Positions 17,830-26,249 of a stretch of DNA of 64,000 bases are shown piece after piece. Every line of letters begins with the position of its first letter. Positions within the stretch are counted from its first letter, which is position 1. A program made the translations under genes and the position numbers. The stretch spans positions 124,001 to 188,000 of the forward strand of contig NZ_JBAOJI010000001.1 of assembly GCF_037080055.1 (NCBI RefSeq), read 5' to 3'. The notes beneath the pieces are model-generated. The model ran no database searches and was not told the origin of the DNA. It saw only the letters and a list, made by a program, of their open reading frames with translations. Source of the stretch: Halovenus sp037080055 (GTDB lineage: Archaea > Halobacteriota > Halobacteria > Halobacteriales > Haloarculaceae).

Positions 17830-18138
17830 GTGTACCGCGCCAGCGACGAACTCGACAACGCCGAATGGCTGGAGACGCTGGAAACGGCAGCCGACAGCCT
17901 CGATCTCGGCACCGACGCCCGCACACACGCCCGCGATGTCTTTCTCTCGACAGTCCCCGAATCCGAGCGCTCCAAACAGGCCCGCGTCGCCTCCTCGCTG
18001 TACGTCGGCGCGCTCATCGCTGGCGAGCAACGCTCCCAGACCGCCGTCGCGGACGCTGTCGGCGTCTCGCGACTTGCCGTACAGCAACACTGGAAAGATC
18101 AGTTAGAAGCGACCGGGTTGGAACCGCCGGAGTGGTAG
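17830..18138 (+). CDS. single-repeat TFB (TFIIB)-like cyclin-fold protein
   Basis: The 102-residue product starts with GTG 17830 (VYRASDELDNAEW). It resembles one cyclin repeat of transcription factor B: helices LETLETAADSLDLG and HARDVFLSTV, then VASSLYVGALIAGEQRSQ and AVADAVGVSRLAVQQHWKD, the last matching the DNA-contacting helix pair of TFB repeats. The zinc ribbon, B-finger and the other repeat are absent, so it cannot act as a full initiation factor; it could modulate TBP or promoter use. It abuts coaD tail to tail (TAG|CTA at 18136-18141). Confidence 0.75.
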   Translation: MYRASDELDNAEWLETLETAADSLDLGTDARTHARDVFLSTVPESERSKQARVASSLYVGALIAGEQRSQTAVADAVGVSRLAVQQHWKDQLEATGLEPPEW

Positions 18139-18633
18139 CTACTCCAGATCCGCGCTCGCCCGCCCGTCCCGTTCGGGAGTGAGATTGCCGTGTTCGTCGA
18201 TTTCGCCGTTGACGATTCGCGTCGAGGAGATGACCTCGCCGTCCTCGGCGTAGACGTGATCGACCACTTCGAGTTCGAGAAGGTCGTGGCCGCGTTCGCG
18301 ACGAATCTCGTTTATGCGCTTGCCGCCGGTTTTCGTTTCCGGGGAGACGACGAGCACGTCGAACTGCGGTTCCGTCGCGATGCCGGTCGGTTCTGTCAGT
18401 TCTCGGACGGCGAACTCGCGGTCGTACTCATCGCTGAATTGCTGCAGTTCGGCTTCGAGATCACGTTTGCGGCGGTCGAAGGATCGAATCGGGCGGCCCT
18501 CGTGTCGGGTTCGCGGGGCGAGTTCGTCGCTGGTGAGTCCCACCGTCACCTCGCCTAACTCGAACGCACGGTGGAACAGCGCGCGGTGGCCGTCGTGTAC
18601 CGGATCGAAGGTCCCACCAAGTGCGACAGTCAT
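18139..18633 (-). CDS. coaD: phosphopantetheine adenylyltransferase (archaeal type)
   Basis: The 164-residue nucleotidyltransferase makes dephospho-CoA from 4'-phosphopantetheine and ATP. The signature is TVALGGTFDPVHDGHRALF (residues 2-20), containing the HxGH-class motif (DGH), and ISSTRIVNGEI near the C-terminus is the counterpart of the ISSTxIR motif. Asp, Lys and Arg residues typical of the archaeal PPAT (ETKTGGKRINEIR) are present. ATG 18633 is preferred over an upstream GTG at 18645. Confidence 0.88.
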   Translation of the reverse strand: MTVALGGTFDPVHDGHRALFHRAFELGEVTVGLTSDELAPRTRHEGRPIRSFDRRKRDLEAELQQFSDEYDREFAVRELTEPTGIATEPQFDVLVVSPETKTGGKRINEIRRERGHDLLELEVVDHVYAEDGEVISSTRIVNGEIDEHGNLTPERDGRASADLE

Positions 18634-18689
18634 ATCTTCTGGCACGGTAGCTCCACGTTTAGTGGCTTCGGATTCCGGTCCCCACCTGA

Positions 18690-19211
18690 TCAGTCCTCAC
18701 CGTCTTCGGTCCCGTCGCCTTCCTCGGTGACCGTGATCGTCACGGGTTCGTCGTCGGTGTCTTCGTCGCCGTCGAGATACTCGTCGAGATTGAACACGGC
18801 GTTCATGTACCCCTGCACGTCGTCGACGACGCCGCCGACGAGATCACTCGGCGGGATGGCGCTGTACTCGTATGGGTTGTTGCCTGCGCCGTCGCTCTCG
18901 CGTTTCGAGCGCTCGACAGTGTCGTCCTCGTTGAGCGCCGCGAGCGCCTCGCGGACCGTACTCGGGTACAGCCCGGTGCCATCGGCGATTTCGTCGCTCG
19001 TGCTGTTGGGATGCTGTCGGAGGTGGATATAGATGCGTGCGCGGGTTTCGGTCTCGAGAATCCAGGAGAGCAGATCCACGACACCCTCGTCGAATTGCTC
19101 GATAGCTCGGTCCGCTTCCGCCTCGAGTTTATCGCGCATATCGCTGGCGGCGTCACTTTCCTCGGCGCCCTCGACGCCACGGTCGTCGTCTGATGGATCG
19201 TCGGCAGACAT
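18690..19211 (-). CDS. winged-helix transcriptional regulator
   Basis: The 173-residue protein has an acidic N-terminus (about 1-35), a winged helix-turn-helix at about residues 45-112 (ARIYIHLRQHPNSTSDEIA, PSTVREALAALNEDDTVER, NPYEYSAIPP) and an acidic C-terminal tail that includes VTITVTEEG. Many haloarchaea encode a protein of this kind; its target is unknown. Neighbours are coaD (56 bases downstream, same strand) and dinB (upstream, same strand), but neither gives a clear functional link. Confidence 0.78.
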   Translation of the reverse strand: MSADDPSDDDRGVEGAEESDAASDMRDKLEAEADRAIEQFDEGVVDLLSWILETETRARIYIHLRQHPNSTSDEIADGTGLYPSTVREALAALNEDDTVERSKRESDGAGNNPYEYSAIPPSDLVGGVVDDVQGYMNAVFNLDEYLDGDEDTDDEPVTITVTEEGDGTEDGED

Positions 19212-19285
19212 GCCTCGTACCGGGAGGAAAGCGATTCCCTGATAAAAATCCTTGCCTCAATTTCGAGGGTAGATACCCTGTCTAC

Positions 19286-20485
19286 TCAATCGAAGTCGGT
19301 CAGTGAGCGCTGTCCGGCCGCCGAATCCGGGCTGTCGTCGTCCGATTCGAACGCCGACAGTGAGGGCTGTTCGTCTGCACCGAACGAAAGCTTCGAGACG
19401 CGGACACCGACCTTCCGGATCCGCTCGTCAGCGAACTCCTCGAACAACTCCGCGGCGACCTCCCGGAGCAGGTCCCCGTCCGCAACCGGGCCCGGGAGCG
19501 AGCGCGCCCGCGTGTGCACCTCGAACGGCGGCATGACGGCCTTGATGCCGATGGTCTGATAGAGCACGCCCCGGCGGTCGGCCCGCTCGGCGACTGCCGT
19601 CGCCAACTGCTCGATGCGCTCGTACTGCTCGGCCTCGTCGTCGGTCGGTTCGTGAAACGCTGACTCCCGTGAGAAACTCTTCGGCCGGCCCTTGGGTTCG
19701 ACCGCGCGTTCGTCCTCGCCGCGGGCGAACCGGTGGACTCGCCGGCCGCGCTCGCCGAACTCCGTTTCGAGCGTTCCGGGGTCGGCGTCGGCAAGATCAC
19801 CCGCGGTTTCGATGCCGAGTTCGCGCATCCGTGAGGCCGTCACCGGCCCGACGCCGTGAACATCTTCGACCGGGAGATCGGCGAGAAACGAGCGGACATC
19901 GCCGGATTCGACAATTACCAGCCCATCAGGTTTGTCGTGATCGCTCGCGACTTTGGCGGCGCTCATCGTCGGCGCGATGCCGAGACTCGCCGTCACGCCG
20001 ACTTCTGATTCGATCCGAGACTTCAGTTCGCGGCCGAACGTCTCGACGCTGTCCCAGTCGACGCGCTCGGTCAGATCCAGATAGGCTTCGTCGATGCTCA
20101 CCTCTCGAACGGTGTCGGCTTCCTCGTGAATGATCGCTCGAACATCCTCCGCGACGGACTCGTAGAACTCCATGTCGACCGGGCGGTAAAAACCCGCTTC
20201 CTCGACGGAGCCGCCATTCTGGGCGGCATCGATCTTACGGGGGAGCAGTTCCAGCGCTTCGGAGATGGCCTGTGCGCTCTCGACGCCGAACTCGCGGGCT
20301 TCGTAGCTGGCGGTGGCGACTGCGCCGTTTGTCGTCCCGGGTTCGTAGCCCATGCCGACGACCAGCGGTTCACCGCGGAGTGCGGGCTCGCGCAGGCGCT
20401 CGCAAGAGGCGTAGAAACAGTCCATGTCGGCGTGGCAGACGATCTGTTCGGGGGCAGAAACGCCGGGCAGCCGACCCCGCTCCAT
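19286..20485 (-). CDS. dinB: DNA polymerase IV (Y-family)
   Basis: The 399-residue translesion polymerase has the palm metal sites CHADMDCFYASCE (about residues 17-29) and SIDEAYLDLT (near 128), the YEPGTTNGAVATASYEAREFG fingers region (GT...SYEAR is characteristic of archaeal Dpo4/DinB), a thumb helix-hairpin-helix VEDVHGVGPVTASRMRELG near 205, and a little-finger domain after about 270. The last residues QRSLTDFD form a PCNA-interacting peptide, placing it at the sliding clamp. Its length exceeds the 350 residues usual for the family because of an acidic linker before the PIP box. Confidence 0.92.
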   Translation of the reverse strand: MERGRLPGVSAPEQIVCHADMDCFYASCERLREPALRGEPLVVGMGYEPGTTNGAVATASYEAREFGVESAQAISEALELLPRKIDAAQNGGSVEEAGFYRPVDMEFYESVAEDVRAIIHEEADTVREVSIDEAYLDLTERVDWDSVETFGRELKSRIESEVGVTASLGIAPTMSAAKVASDHDKPDGLVIVESGDVRSFLADLPVEDVHGVGPVTASRMRELGIETAGDLADADPGTLETEFGERGRRVHRFARGEDERAVEPKGRPKSFSRESAFHEPTDDEAEQYERIEQLATAVAERADRRGVLYQTIGIKAVMPPFEVHTRARSLPGPVADGDLLREVAAELFEEFADERIRKVGVRVSKLSFGADEQPSLSAFESDDDSPDSAAGQRSLTDFD

Positions 20486-20729
20486 AACGACCTATTTGAC
20501 GCTACGGGGTTAAATTCCTGCGAAGACGAGAAATACCGTGACACTGCCGGCCGGTCAGTGCCACGGCCCGCTGTCTTGACTGCGGTGCCAATGGCCGTGC
20601 CGTTCGGCGGTCATTCCCGCCGGAAGCCCCACTCACCAGGGCTTCACTCGTATGTTAACGTCTGCCACACTTAAACCTTTTCACCGTCCCGATTCGAGTA
20701 GTAATCGGCATAAGGTGGCGCGAACACGG
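20486..20729. other. structured divergent intergenic region
   Basis: Between dinB and the next plus-strand genes is a GC-rich stretch with a hairpin GAAGCCC-9-GGGCTTC (20623-20645) and an imperfect palindrome around CCGGCCGG (about 20540-20560). Farther right, TTAAACCTTT (20671-20680) may be the TATA element for the plus-strand genes. No ORF here looks real. Confidence 0.4.
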
Positions 20730-20828
20730 ATGACACGTGATGAGTGGTCGTCGAGTACAGAAGCGGGCGTCCGTAAGCGTCTGGACACGCACGAAGAGCA
20801 CGATTGCCGAATCCTGGTGGGAGCATGA
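20730..20828 (+). CDS. possible 32-residue leader or small protein
   Basis: ATG 20730 opens a 32-codon frame (MTRDEWSSSTEAGVRKRL at its start) that ends in TGA overlapping the ATG of the downstream zinc-ribbon gene (ATGA, 20825-20828). AAGGTGG 12 bases upstream could pair with 16S rRNA. The overlap suggests translational coupling and the composition is haloarchaeal, but the frame is so short that it may be chance. If real, it is either a tiny protein or a leader controlling the next gene. Confidence 0.4.
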   Translation: MTRDEWSSSTEAGVRKRLDTHEEHDCRILVGA

Positions 20829-21181
20829 CGATTGAACAGAGCGATATCGCCTGTCCGGACTGTGGCACGAATCTGCAGGTCATCTACGTCACGGAACTCA
20901 AACAGTCGGTCTCCGGGTGGGCCTGTCCGAACTGTGGCTATATCGCCTCGAAGCGCGAGGGATTCGAAGACTCCGTCGAAGTCAGTGAAACGGAGTATCT
21001 CATGCGCGTCGAGAAGCCACTGAAAAGCAGCGATATCCGCGATTCGGCGACGACCATAGAAGACGAGTTCCGAGCGCGAGCCGGAGATATCGACGACGAC
21101 GAACTCTGGCTGTTGATCGATCCCGAAACCGACGAGATTGTCGATGCAGTCGTCGGCGATGCGGTCTCGGATCGTGAATAG
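20825..21181 (+). CDS. zinc-ribbon protein of unknown function
   Basis: The 118-residue protein has an N-terminal zinc ribbon with CPDC (about residues 10-13) and CPNC (about 34-37), separated by a beta strand LQVIYVTELKQ. The acidic C-terminal half (DIRDSATTIEDEFRARAGD) has no recognised fold. GGTGGGA lies five bases before ATG 20825 and serves as ribosome binding site. The four-base overlap with a small upstream frame suggests coupling. The role is unknown; a nucleic-acid-binding or transcription-related ribbon is possible. Confidence 0.75.
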   Translation: MTIEQSDIACPDCGTNLQVIYVTELKQSVSGWACPNCGYIASKREGFEDSVEVSETEYLMRVEKPLKSSDIRDSATTIEDEFRARAGDIDDDELWLLIDPETDEIVDAVVGDAVSDRE

Positions 21182-21187
21182 TTGGAT

Positions 21188-21196
21188 TTTTTATAG
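21188..21196 (+). promoter_or_regulatory. TATA box of the DnaJ-domain gene
   Basis: The AT run TTTTTTATAGA lies about 28-36 bases before GTG 21224 and fits a leaderless or near-leaderless promoter. Confidence 0.5.
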
Positions 21197-21223
21197 ACAG
21201 ACGGCCCTACAACGCGTAGGTCC

Positions 21224-22156
21224 GTGCCACAGGATTACTACGAGCGCCTCGGAATCGACCGGGATGCCTCCGAATCAGAGATCAAAACGGCGTTCCGCCA
21301 GCGGATCAAGGAGACCCACCCGGATGTCAGCGACGACGAAGCGGCCTCGGATCGAACCAAACGGCTGATCGAGGCGAAAGACGTGCTCATCGACCCGACA
21401 GAGCGACAGCGGTACGATCGACTCGGCCACGAGGCCTACGTCAACGACCGCGATTCGTCGGGCGTCACGGAACAAACGGATTCGGAGGAACACGCTCAGG
21501 CGGGTACGGACAGCGGAGAGGACCGTCGCGACTCCGGACAACGAGGCAGTCCGAACGCGAGTGCTCGGACGGAATCGTCGACAGCGGGCGGCCAGCAGAG
21601 CGACCCCTGGAGTCAGACGGAGGGTAATCAGCAGTCCCGCAGTTCGGGCGGTCCAGACGAGCGATACTCCAGGCAGGCGGGGCAAGCGCGCGATCACGCG
21701 ACGAACTGGTACGACTCGACGCGGCGTCAGCGGTCGACCCCTTCCGACGGGAGGTATCGGGCGTGGGACACCGACCAGTCCTACGCTGTCGGCGATTCGC
21801 CGGGCATGTTCTCGCCGCGGGAACTGCTCACCTCACAGCGAACGATTGTCCTTCTCGGCACGACGTTCGTCATCTATCCCGTGCTGTTGTTCGGCGCGCT
21901 CTTCCGACCGTTTCCGACTGCCGTCAACCTCACTGTCGCCATGTGTATTGTTCTCGTAATCGCGTTCATGCAGAGCGTTCCGCAGGTCGGTATCCTCGTC
22001 TTCGGCATCTGGACTGTCCTGCTCCCGATCATTCTGTTCGGGGTCGTCGGAGTGAGCGTCCTCAGCGTACAGGGTGTGCTCTCGCTCGCGGCCGTAACTT
22101 TCCCACTCGGACTCTCCGTGCTCACGTGGATCGCTATCGGCCCGATGAAGCGGTGA
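21224..22156 (+). CDS. J-domain membrane protein
   Basis: The 310-residue product begins with a J domain (residues 1-66): YYERLGIDRDASESEIKTAF, then the HPD tripeptide at about 31-33, which stimulates DnaK ATPase. A long polar linker (about 70-190, rich in Ser, Gly, Gln and acidic residues) follows, then three or four membrane helices (about 205-300). The zinc-finger and substrate domains of DnaJ are missing, so it is a membrane-anchored co-chaperone rather than DnaJ itself. It starts with GTG. It converges on menD, with 5 bases between the stops. Confidence 0.85.
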   Translation: MPQDYYERLGIDRDASESEIKTAFRQRIKETHPDVSDDEAASDRTKRLIEAKDVLIDPTERQRYDRLGHEAYVNDRDSSGVTEQTDSEEHAQAGTDSGEDRRDSGQRGSPNASARTESSTAGGQQSDPWSQTEGNQQSRSSGGPDERYSRQAGQARDHATNWYDSTRRQRSTPSDGRYRAWDTDQSYAVGDSPGMFSPRELLTSQRTIVLLGTTFVIYPVLLFGALFRPFPTAVNLTVAMCIVLVIAFMQSVPQVGILVFGIWTVLLPIILFGVVGVSVLSVQGVLSLAAVTFPLGLSVLTWIAIGPMKR

Positions 22157-22161
22157 GCGGT

Positions 22162-23910
22162 TCAGACGAGTTCAGAAATATCTTCGTGTAATCGTTCGCG
22201 GAATCGGTGGCTTTCGGTGCTATCGAACTCGACGGAGAGCAACTGTGTTCCCTCACGTTCGACCGACTCCTCGAAGGCCCGGCAGAACGCCGCCCTGTCG
22301 GCCGGGCGCTCGAACGAAAAGTCGTAGAGGTCGCCAGTCGGTGAGAAATCGAGGCCGTGGGGCGTCTTGAACTGCTCGGTGAACGGTGGCTCGAACTCCT
22401 CGATGGGCAGTTTGTGAAAGATGCCGCCACCGTCATTGTCGATCAGGACGATTGTCGCGTCGACGTTACAGCGTTCGAGCGCGAGCAGGCCGTTCATGTC
22501 GTGATAGAAGGCCAGATCACCGAGGACGAGCACGAGTGGCTCCTCGGACGCGCTGCCGGCGCCCAGCCCCGACGAGACGATGCCGTCGATGCCGCTCACA
22601 CCCCTGTTTCCGAGGACAGTGATCTCTCCCAACCGCGGTCGGCCGAATCGGTCCAGATCACGGACGGGCATGCTGTTCGAGACGAAGCAGGTCGACGGGT
22701 CCGGCAGACGTTCGGCGACTGCTTGCAGGACACTTCCCTCGAACCACGTCGACGCGGTGGCCTCTTCGACCCGTTCCCAGTACGCTGCCTCCGCGTCGAC
22801 GAAGCGCTCGCGATACTCGCTGGCTCCCGGATCGGCGACTCGCTTCGCGAGCGCTTCGGCGACAGCCGTCGGATCCGCTTCGACGAGATCCGTCGCCGTG
22901 AACTCGGCTTCGCGAAACGCTCCGGCCGGATCGACGAGGATCTGCTCTCGCGCACTCGCTTCGAGGTACTTCCGCAGGGCCTTCGAGGTCGGTGAGGCAC
23001 CGAACCGGATCACGACTTCGGGATCCGGCCAGTCGGCCCAGTCGAGATAGGAGTCGTAGCCACCACAGACCGTACTCTCCTCGACGTGTTCGCCAAATCG
23101 ATGGCCAGAGAGTGGGTCTGCGAGCACCGGAAAGCCAGTCGCCGCCGCGAGCGCGGCCAGCGACTCTCGATCCGGTGTCGGCTGGTTGGCCGGGCCGCAG
23201 ACGATCAGTCCGCGGTCGGCCCCCTCTATGTGATCCGCCAGTTGCGCCACCTCATCGGTTGGGAGTTCGAGACGACCACGACGCTGCTGGAGGAACGGCC
23301 CTTCCCGCCCGCCCTCACCCAGCGGTGCCGTCTCCTCGATATCCGCGGGCACGTCTCCCTCGACATTGATGGGTTCGAGCGGCTTTCTGAACGGGATGTT
23401 GAGGTGGACCGGTCCCGCTGGCGTCCCGGTCGCCTCACTCACGGCGCGGGCAGCCGTCACGCGCAGTGATCTGAGTTTACGATCCTCGGGTTCTGGTTCG
23501 GGCAGCGTCCGGTAGTACCGGACCGCATCACCGTACAGCTTCTCCTGATCGGTCGTCTGATTCGCACCGCTGTCTTTCAATTCCGGTGGTCGATCCGCGG
23601 TCAGTGCGATCAGCGGCACGCGGCTCTCGGAGGCCTCCATGATCGCGGGGTGGTAGTTCGCCGCTGCTGTCCCGGAGGTACAGATCAGTGCCGTCGGCTC
23701 AGCTGTCCGGCGGCTCCGGCCGAGCGCGAAGAAGGCACTCGACCGCTCGTCGAGATGGGAGTAGACCGTCAGTTTGTCGTGGCTGGCGGCGGCGACGGTC
23801 AGCGGCGTCGAGCGACTACCGGGAGAGACACAGACGGCGCTGACGCCCTGTTCTACCAGTTCGTCGATCAGAATCTCGGCCCACAGCGTGTTTCGGTTCG
23901 GCGCGGTCAT
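22162..23910 (-). CDS. menD: SEPHCHC synthase (menaquinone synthesis)
   Basis: The 582-residue thiamine diphosphate enzyme condenses isochorismate with 2-oxoglutarate to give SEPHCHC. Visible are VCVSPGSRSTPL (about residues 25-36), CTSGTAAANYHPA near 78, NRGVSGIDG near 425 and VLGDLAFYHDMNGL (the GD...N thiamine diphosphate site) near 452. The frame runs 162 codons further upstream, but that stretch is an arginine-rich shadow of menF; ATG 23910 overlaps the menF stop by four bases (ATGA), proving the start and the coupling. Confidence 0.93.
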   Translation of the reverse strand: MTAPNRNTLWAEILIDELVEQGVSAVCVSPGSRSTPLTVAAASHDKLTVYSHLDERSSAFFALGRSRRTAEPTALICTSGTAAANYHPAIMEASESRVPLIALTADRPPELKDSGANQTTDQEKLYGDAVRYYRTLPEPEPEDRKLRSLRVTAARAVSEATGTPAGPVHLNIPFRKPLEPINVEGDVPADIEETAPLGEGGREGPFLQQRRGRLELPTDEVAQLADHIEGADRGLIVCGPANQPTPDRESLAALAAATGFPVLADPLSGHRFGEHVEESTVCGGYDSYLDWADWPDPEVVIRFGASPTSKALRKYLEASAREQILVDPAGAFREAEFTATDLVEADPTAVAEALAKRVADPGASEYRERFVDAEAAYWERVEEATASTWFEGSVLQAVAERLPDPSTCFVSNSMPVRDLDRFGRPRLGEITVLGNRGVSGIDGIVSSGLGAGSASEEPLVLVLGDLAFYHDMNGLLALERCNVDATIVLIDNDGGGIFHKLPIEEFEPPFTEQFKTPHGLDFSPTGDLYDFSFERPADRAAFCRAFEESVEREGTQLLSVEFDSTESHRFRERLHEDISELV

Positions 23911-25241
23911 ACGAGTTCGTCGAGAATCGGCTGGTATTTGAGCTGTAATTCGTCGTACTCCTCGTCCGGATCGCTGTCGGCCACGATTCCGGCTCCGGCG
24001 AACAGCGTCGCCTGCCGATCTACTGCGACAGCCGAGCGGATCGCTACTGCGAACGTCCCGTTGCCCTCCCCGTCGAGCCAGCCGACCGGCGCGGCGTACC
24101 AGCCCCGGTCGAACACCTCCGTCTCGCGGATCGTCTCCAGCGCTCGCTCGGGCGGCAGCCCGCCCACTGCGGGCGTCGGGTGCAGCGCCTCGACCAGGTC
24201 GAGGACGTGATACTCCTCGTCGAGGTTGGCCCTGATGGGCGTCTGGAGGTGCTGGACGTTGGCGAGCTTCCGGATCTGCCGAGAGCCGGTCGTGATATCG
24301 CTCGTGAAGGGGGCCAGTTGCTCGTGAATCGTCTCGACGACGATGTCGTGTTCGTGAGTGTTCTTGTCGCTCTCTCGGAGCTGACCGGCGAGCCACTCGT
24401 CTTCCTCGGTCGTCTCGCCGCGGCCAATCGAGCCGGCAAGCGCCTCCGTTTCGATGGTCCGTCCGTCGACCGAGACGAGCCGTTCCGGTGTGGCGCCGAA
24501 GAAGGTGCCGCCAGTTGCGGGCTCGAACAGAAACTGGAAACAGTCAGGATAGGACTCCCCGAGCCGAACCAGCACGTCCGCCGGCGTGATCGGCTCGGAT
24601 AGCGTTGCGGTCAACGCCTGTGCGAGGACGACTTTCCGGAGCTGTCCGTCCTCGATCCGGGCGGTCGCTTCCGCAATCTCCCGCTGCCAGTCGGCGCGTG
24701 GCGGCGCATAAGCCTTTTCGGTGATTCCCGGCGGCCCGGCCGACTCGACGGCAGGGAGGTCCCGCAGTCGGTCGCGCCACTCGCTGAGTCGGGCTTCCGC
24801 TCGCTGTCCAGCATCTGGACCCGTCGCCGCCGTCGTCAGCCAGGCCCCGGAGTCTGTCTCGGCGACCTGCACTGCCGGCAGGACAAATTGCGCGCCCGGA
24901 TAGCCCGCCCACGGACCCTCCTCGCCAGGGTCGGTGTGCGTATCGGTGAAGGCAAATCCGCCGTACAGTCGCGGTCGAGCCGGAGCATTGGTCTCGACGG
25001 AGGCGTTCGACAGCAGTGCCGAGGCCTCCCGCTGGATGCTCCGGAACCGATCGGAGCCGTTGGCCGTGATCGTCGCAGCCGTTCCGCCAGCGACGATCCG
25101 CTCCGACCGATCAGTCCACACGAGCCGTGGACATTCAAGCGCCGCGAGGAGCGCTCGGGTGGGTGGAGCATCGACCTGACAACTCCGGGCCGCAACCGGT
25201 CGTCCCGTCTGCGCCGCGTGCTCGTCGCCCGTTGATTCCAT
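23907..25241 (-). CDS. menF: isochorismate synthase
   Basis: The 444-residue chorismate-utilising enzyme converts chorismate to isochorismate for menaquinone. The C-terminal chorismate-binding domain is evident: KVVLAQAL near residue 197, FGATPERLVS near 255, EALAGSIGRG, HEHDIVVETIHEQL near 300 and HPTPAVGGLP near 360. Anthranilate synthase is excluded by the arrangement with menD and by these isochorismate-type motifs. It is first in the menF-menD unit; other men genes are not in the window. Confidence 0.91.
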   Translation of the reverse strand: MESTGDEHAAQTGRPVAARSCQVDAPPTRALLAALECPRLVWTDRSERIVAGGTAATITANGSDRFRSIQREASALLSNASVETNAPARPRLYGGFAFTDTHTDPGEEGPWAGYPGAQFVLPAVQVAETDSGAWLTTAATGPDAGQRAEARLSEWRDRLRDLPAVESAGPPGITEKAYAPPRADWQREIAEATARIEDGQLRKVVLAQALTATLSEPITPADVLVRLGESYPDCFQFLFEPATGGTFFGATPERLVSVDGRTIETEALAGSIGRGETTEEDEWLAGQLRESDKNTHEHDIVVETIHEQLAPFTSDITTGSRQIRKLANVQHLQTPIRANLDEEYHVLDLVEALHPTPAVGGLPPERALETIRETEVFDRGWYAAPVGWLDGEGNGTFAVAIRSAVAVDRQATLFAGAGIVADSDPDEEYDELQLKYQPILDELV

Positions 25242-25411
25242 CTTCTCAATGTAGGGACTCCGGGGGCTTGAGGCTGACTATCTCGCAAGTTTTCGTTCGA
25301 TCCCGCCGGTCGACCCTGCCCGATCCGACTGAATCCACGACCAGATAACACTAAAAAATCTTTCGGCGAGGCGATGTGGATTTTGTGTAACGCGGAAGAT
25401 TCCCCGTCAGG

Positions 25412-25419
25412 TTTAAATA
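25412..25419 (+). promoter_or_regulatory. TATA box of the ribbon-helix-helix gene
   Basis: GGTTTAAATACA places a strong TTTAAATA box 28 bases before ATG 25448. This indicates a leaderless transcript. Confidence 0.7.
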
Positions 25420-25447
25420 CACCTCAGTCGAAAGCCTCCACGTTGCG

Positions 25448-25669
25448 ATGCCAAAGGTAGAGATCACTATCCCCGAACATCTCGAGATGCAGATCGCCCA
25501 GCTCGTCGAACAGGGCGAGTTTCTCAACCGCGAGGAGGCCATCGAGGATCTGTTGTCAACAGGACTCAAGGCGTACAAGACAAGCGGCCCAATCGACGAC
25601 GAAGAAGAACCCGGCGGCGGCTACGAGGACGACGGGATGATGGGCCACGACGACGAATACGTCTTCTGA
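25448..25669 (+). CDS. ribbon-helix-helix (CopG-like) DNA-binding protein
   Basis: The 73-residue protein starts with a ribbon-helix-helix: the strand PKVEITIPE, helix EMQIAQLVEQGEF, turn LNR and helix EEAIEDLLSTGLKAY. The remainder is a very acidic, Gly-rich tail (EEEPGGGYEDDGMMG). Such dimeric regulators are common and often autoregulated in haloarchaea. No toxin gene adjoins, so a toxin-antitoxin role is not supported. A strong TATA box precedes it. Confidence 0.8.
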   Translation: MPKVEITIPEHLEMQIAQLVEQGEFLNREEAIEDLLSTGLKAYKTSGPIDDEEEPGGGYEDDGMMGHDDEYVF

Positions 25670-25884
25670 TCCGCTCTCCGATGAACGGTCGCGAATCGGC
25701 CCCGAACTACACCCTTTTACCCTCGTCTGGCGGTCCGAGACAGCACCGCGTGTAGCAGGTGCCCGGTCTGGTCCTCCCGCTAGATACGAACTACCGCAGA
25801 ACTGCGCGGTGACTGCTATCGTTTCAGTAGTCCCGTTTAACGGCTCCCAAACAAACTTATGAAGGCCTGGGTGTATGTATAGAT

Positions 25885-26163
25885 ATGCACAAAGACGAAC
25901 TCCTCGAACTGCACGAACAGATGGTTCTTATCATGAAGTATTTCAAGGATCTCGAACACGTCGACGACAGTCTCTTCGAGGCCTACGACGAAATCGATGT
26001 GACACCCGACGACGTACACATGTCCAAAAGCGAGCACAAACACGCCGTGTTCGTCCTCGGTAACGCTCTCGCCAACGCGATGAGCGAAGACGAGTTCTCC
26101 GACGCTGGCCGTGTCGGCAAACGGATGAAAGAACTCGCCGAAGACGCCGAAAGCAAACTCTAA
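25885..26163 (+). CDS. UPF0058 family protein
   Basis: The 92-residue protein is helical and acidic, starting MHKDELLELHEQMVLIMKYF, the UPF0058 signature, followed by DDVHMSKSEHKHAVFVLG. The family is archaea-specific with no assigned function. It stands alone; the upstream ~215 bases show only an AT-rich tract near 25848-25860 that may be its promoter. Confidence 0.85.
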   Translation: MHKDELLELHEQMVLIMKYFKDLEHVDDSLFEAYDEIDVTPDDVHMSKSEHKHAVFVLGNALANAMSEDEFSDAGRVGKRMKELAEDAESKL

Positions 26164-26249
26164 CGAGGCCTGTCTCTGCCGCACCTTCTCCTTCTGGCGA
26201 AAATTCAGCCTTTGTCACCGCGCACCCGAACGCGACGTGCAGTTCGTCG

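Noticed and set aside
23911..24396. In-frame 162-codon extension upstream of menD
   Set aside because: It lies wholly inside menF in another frame, is extremely arginine-rich and ends at a coupled ATG.
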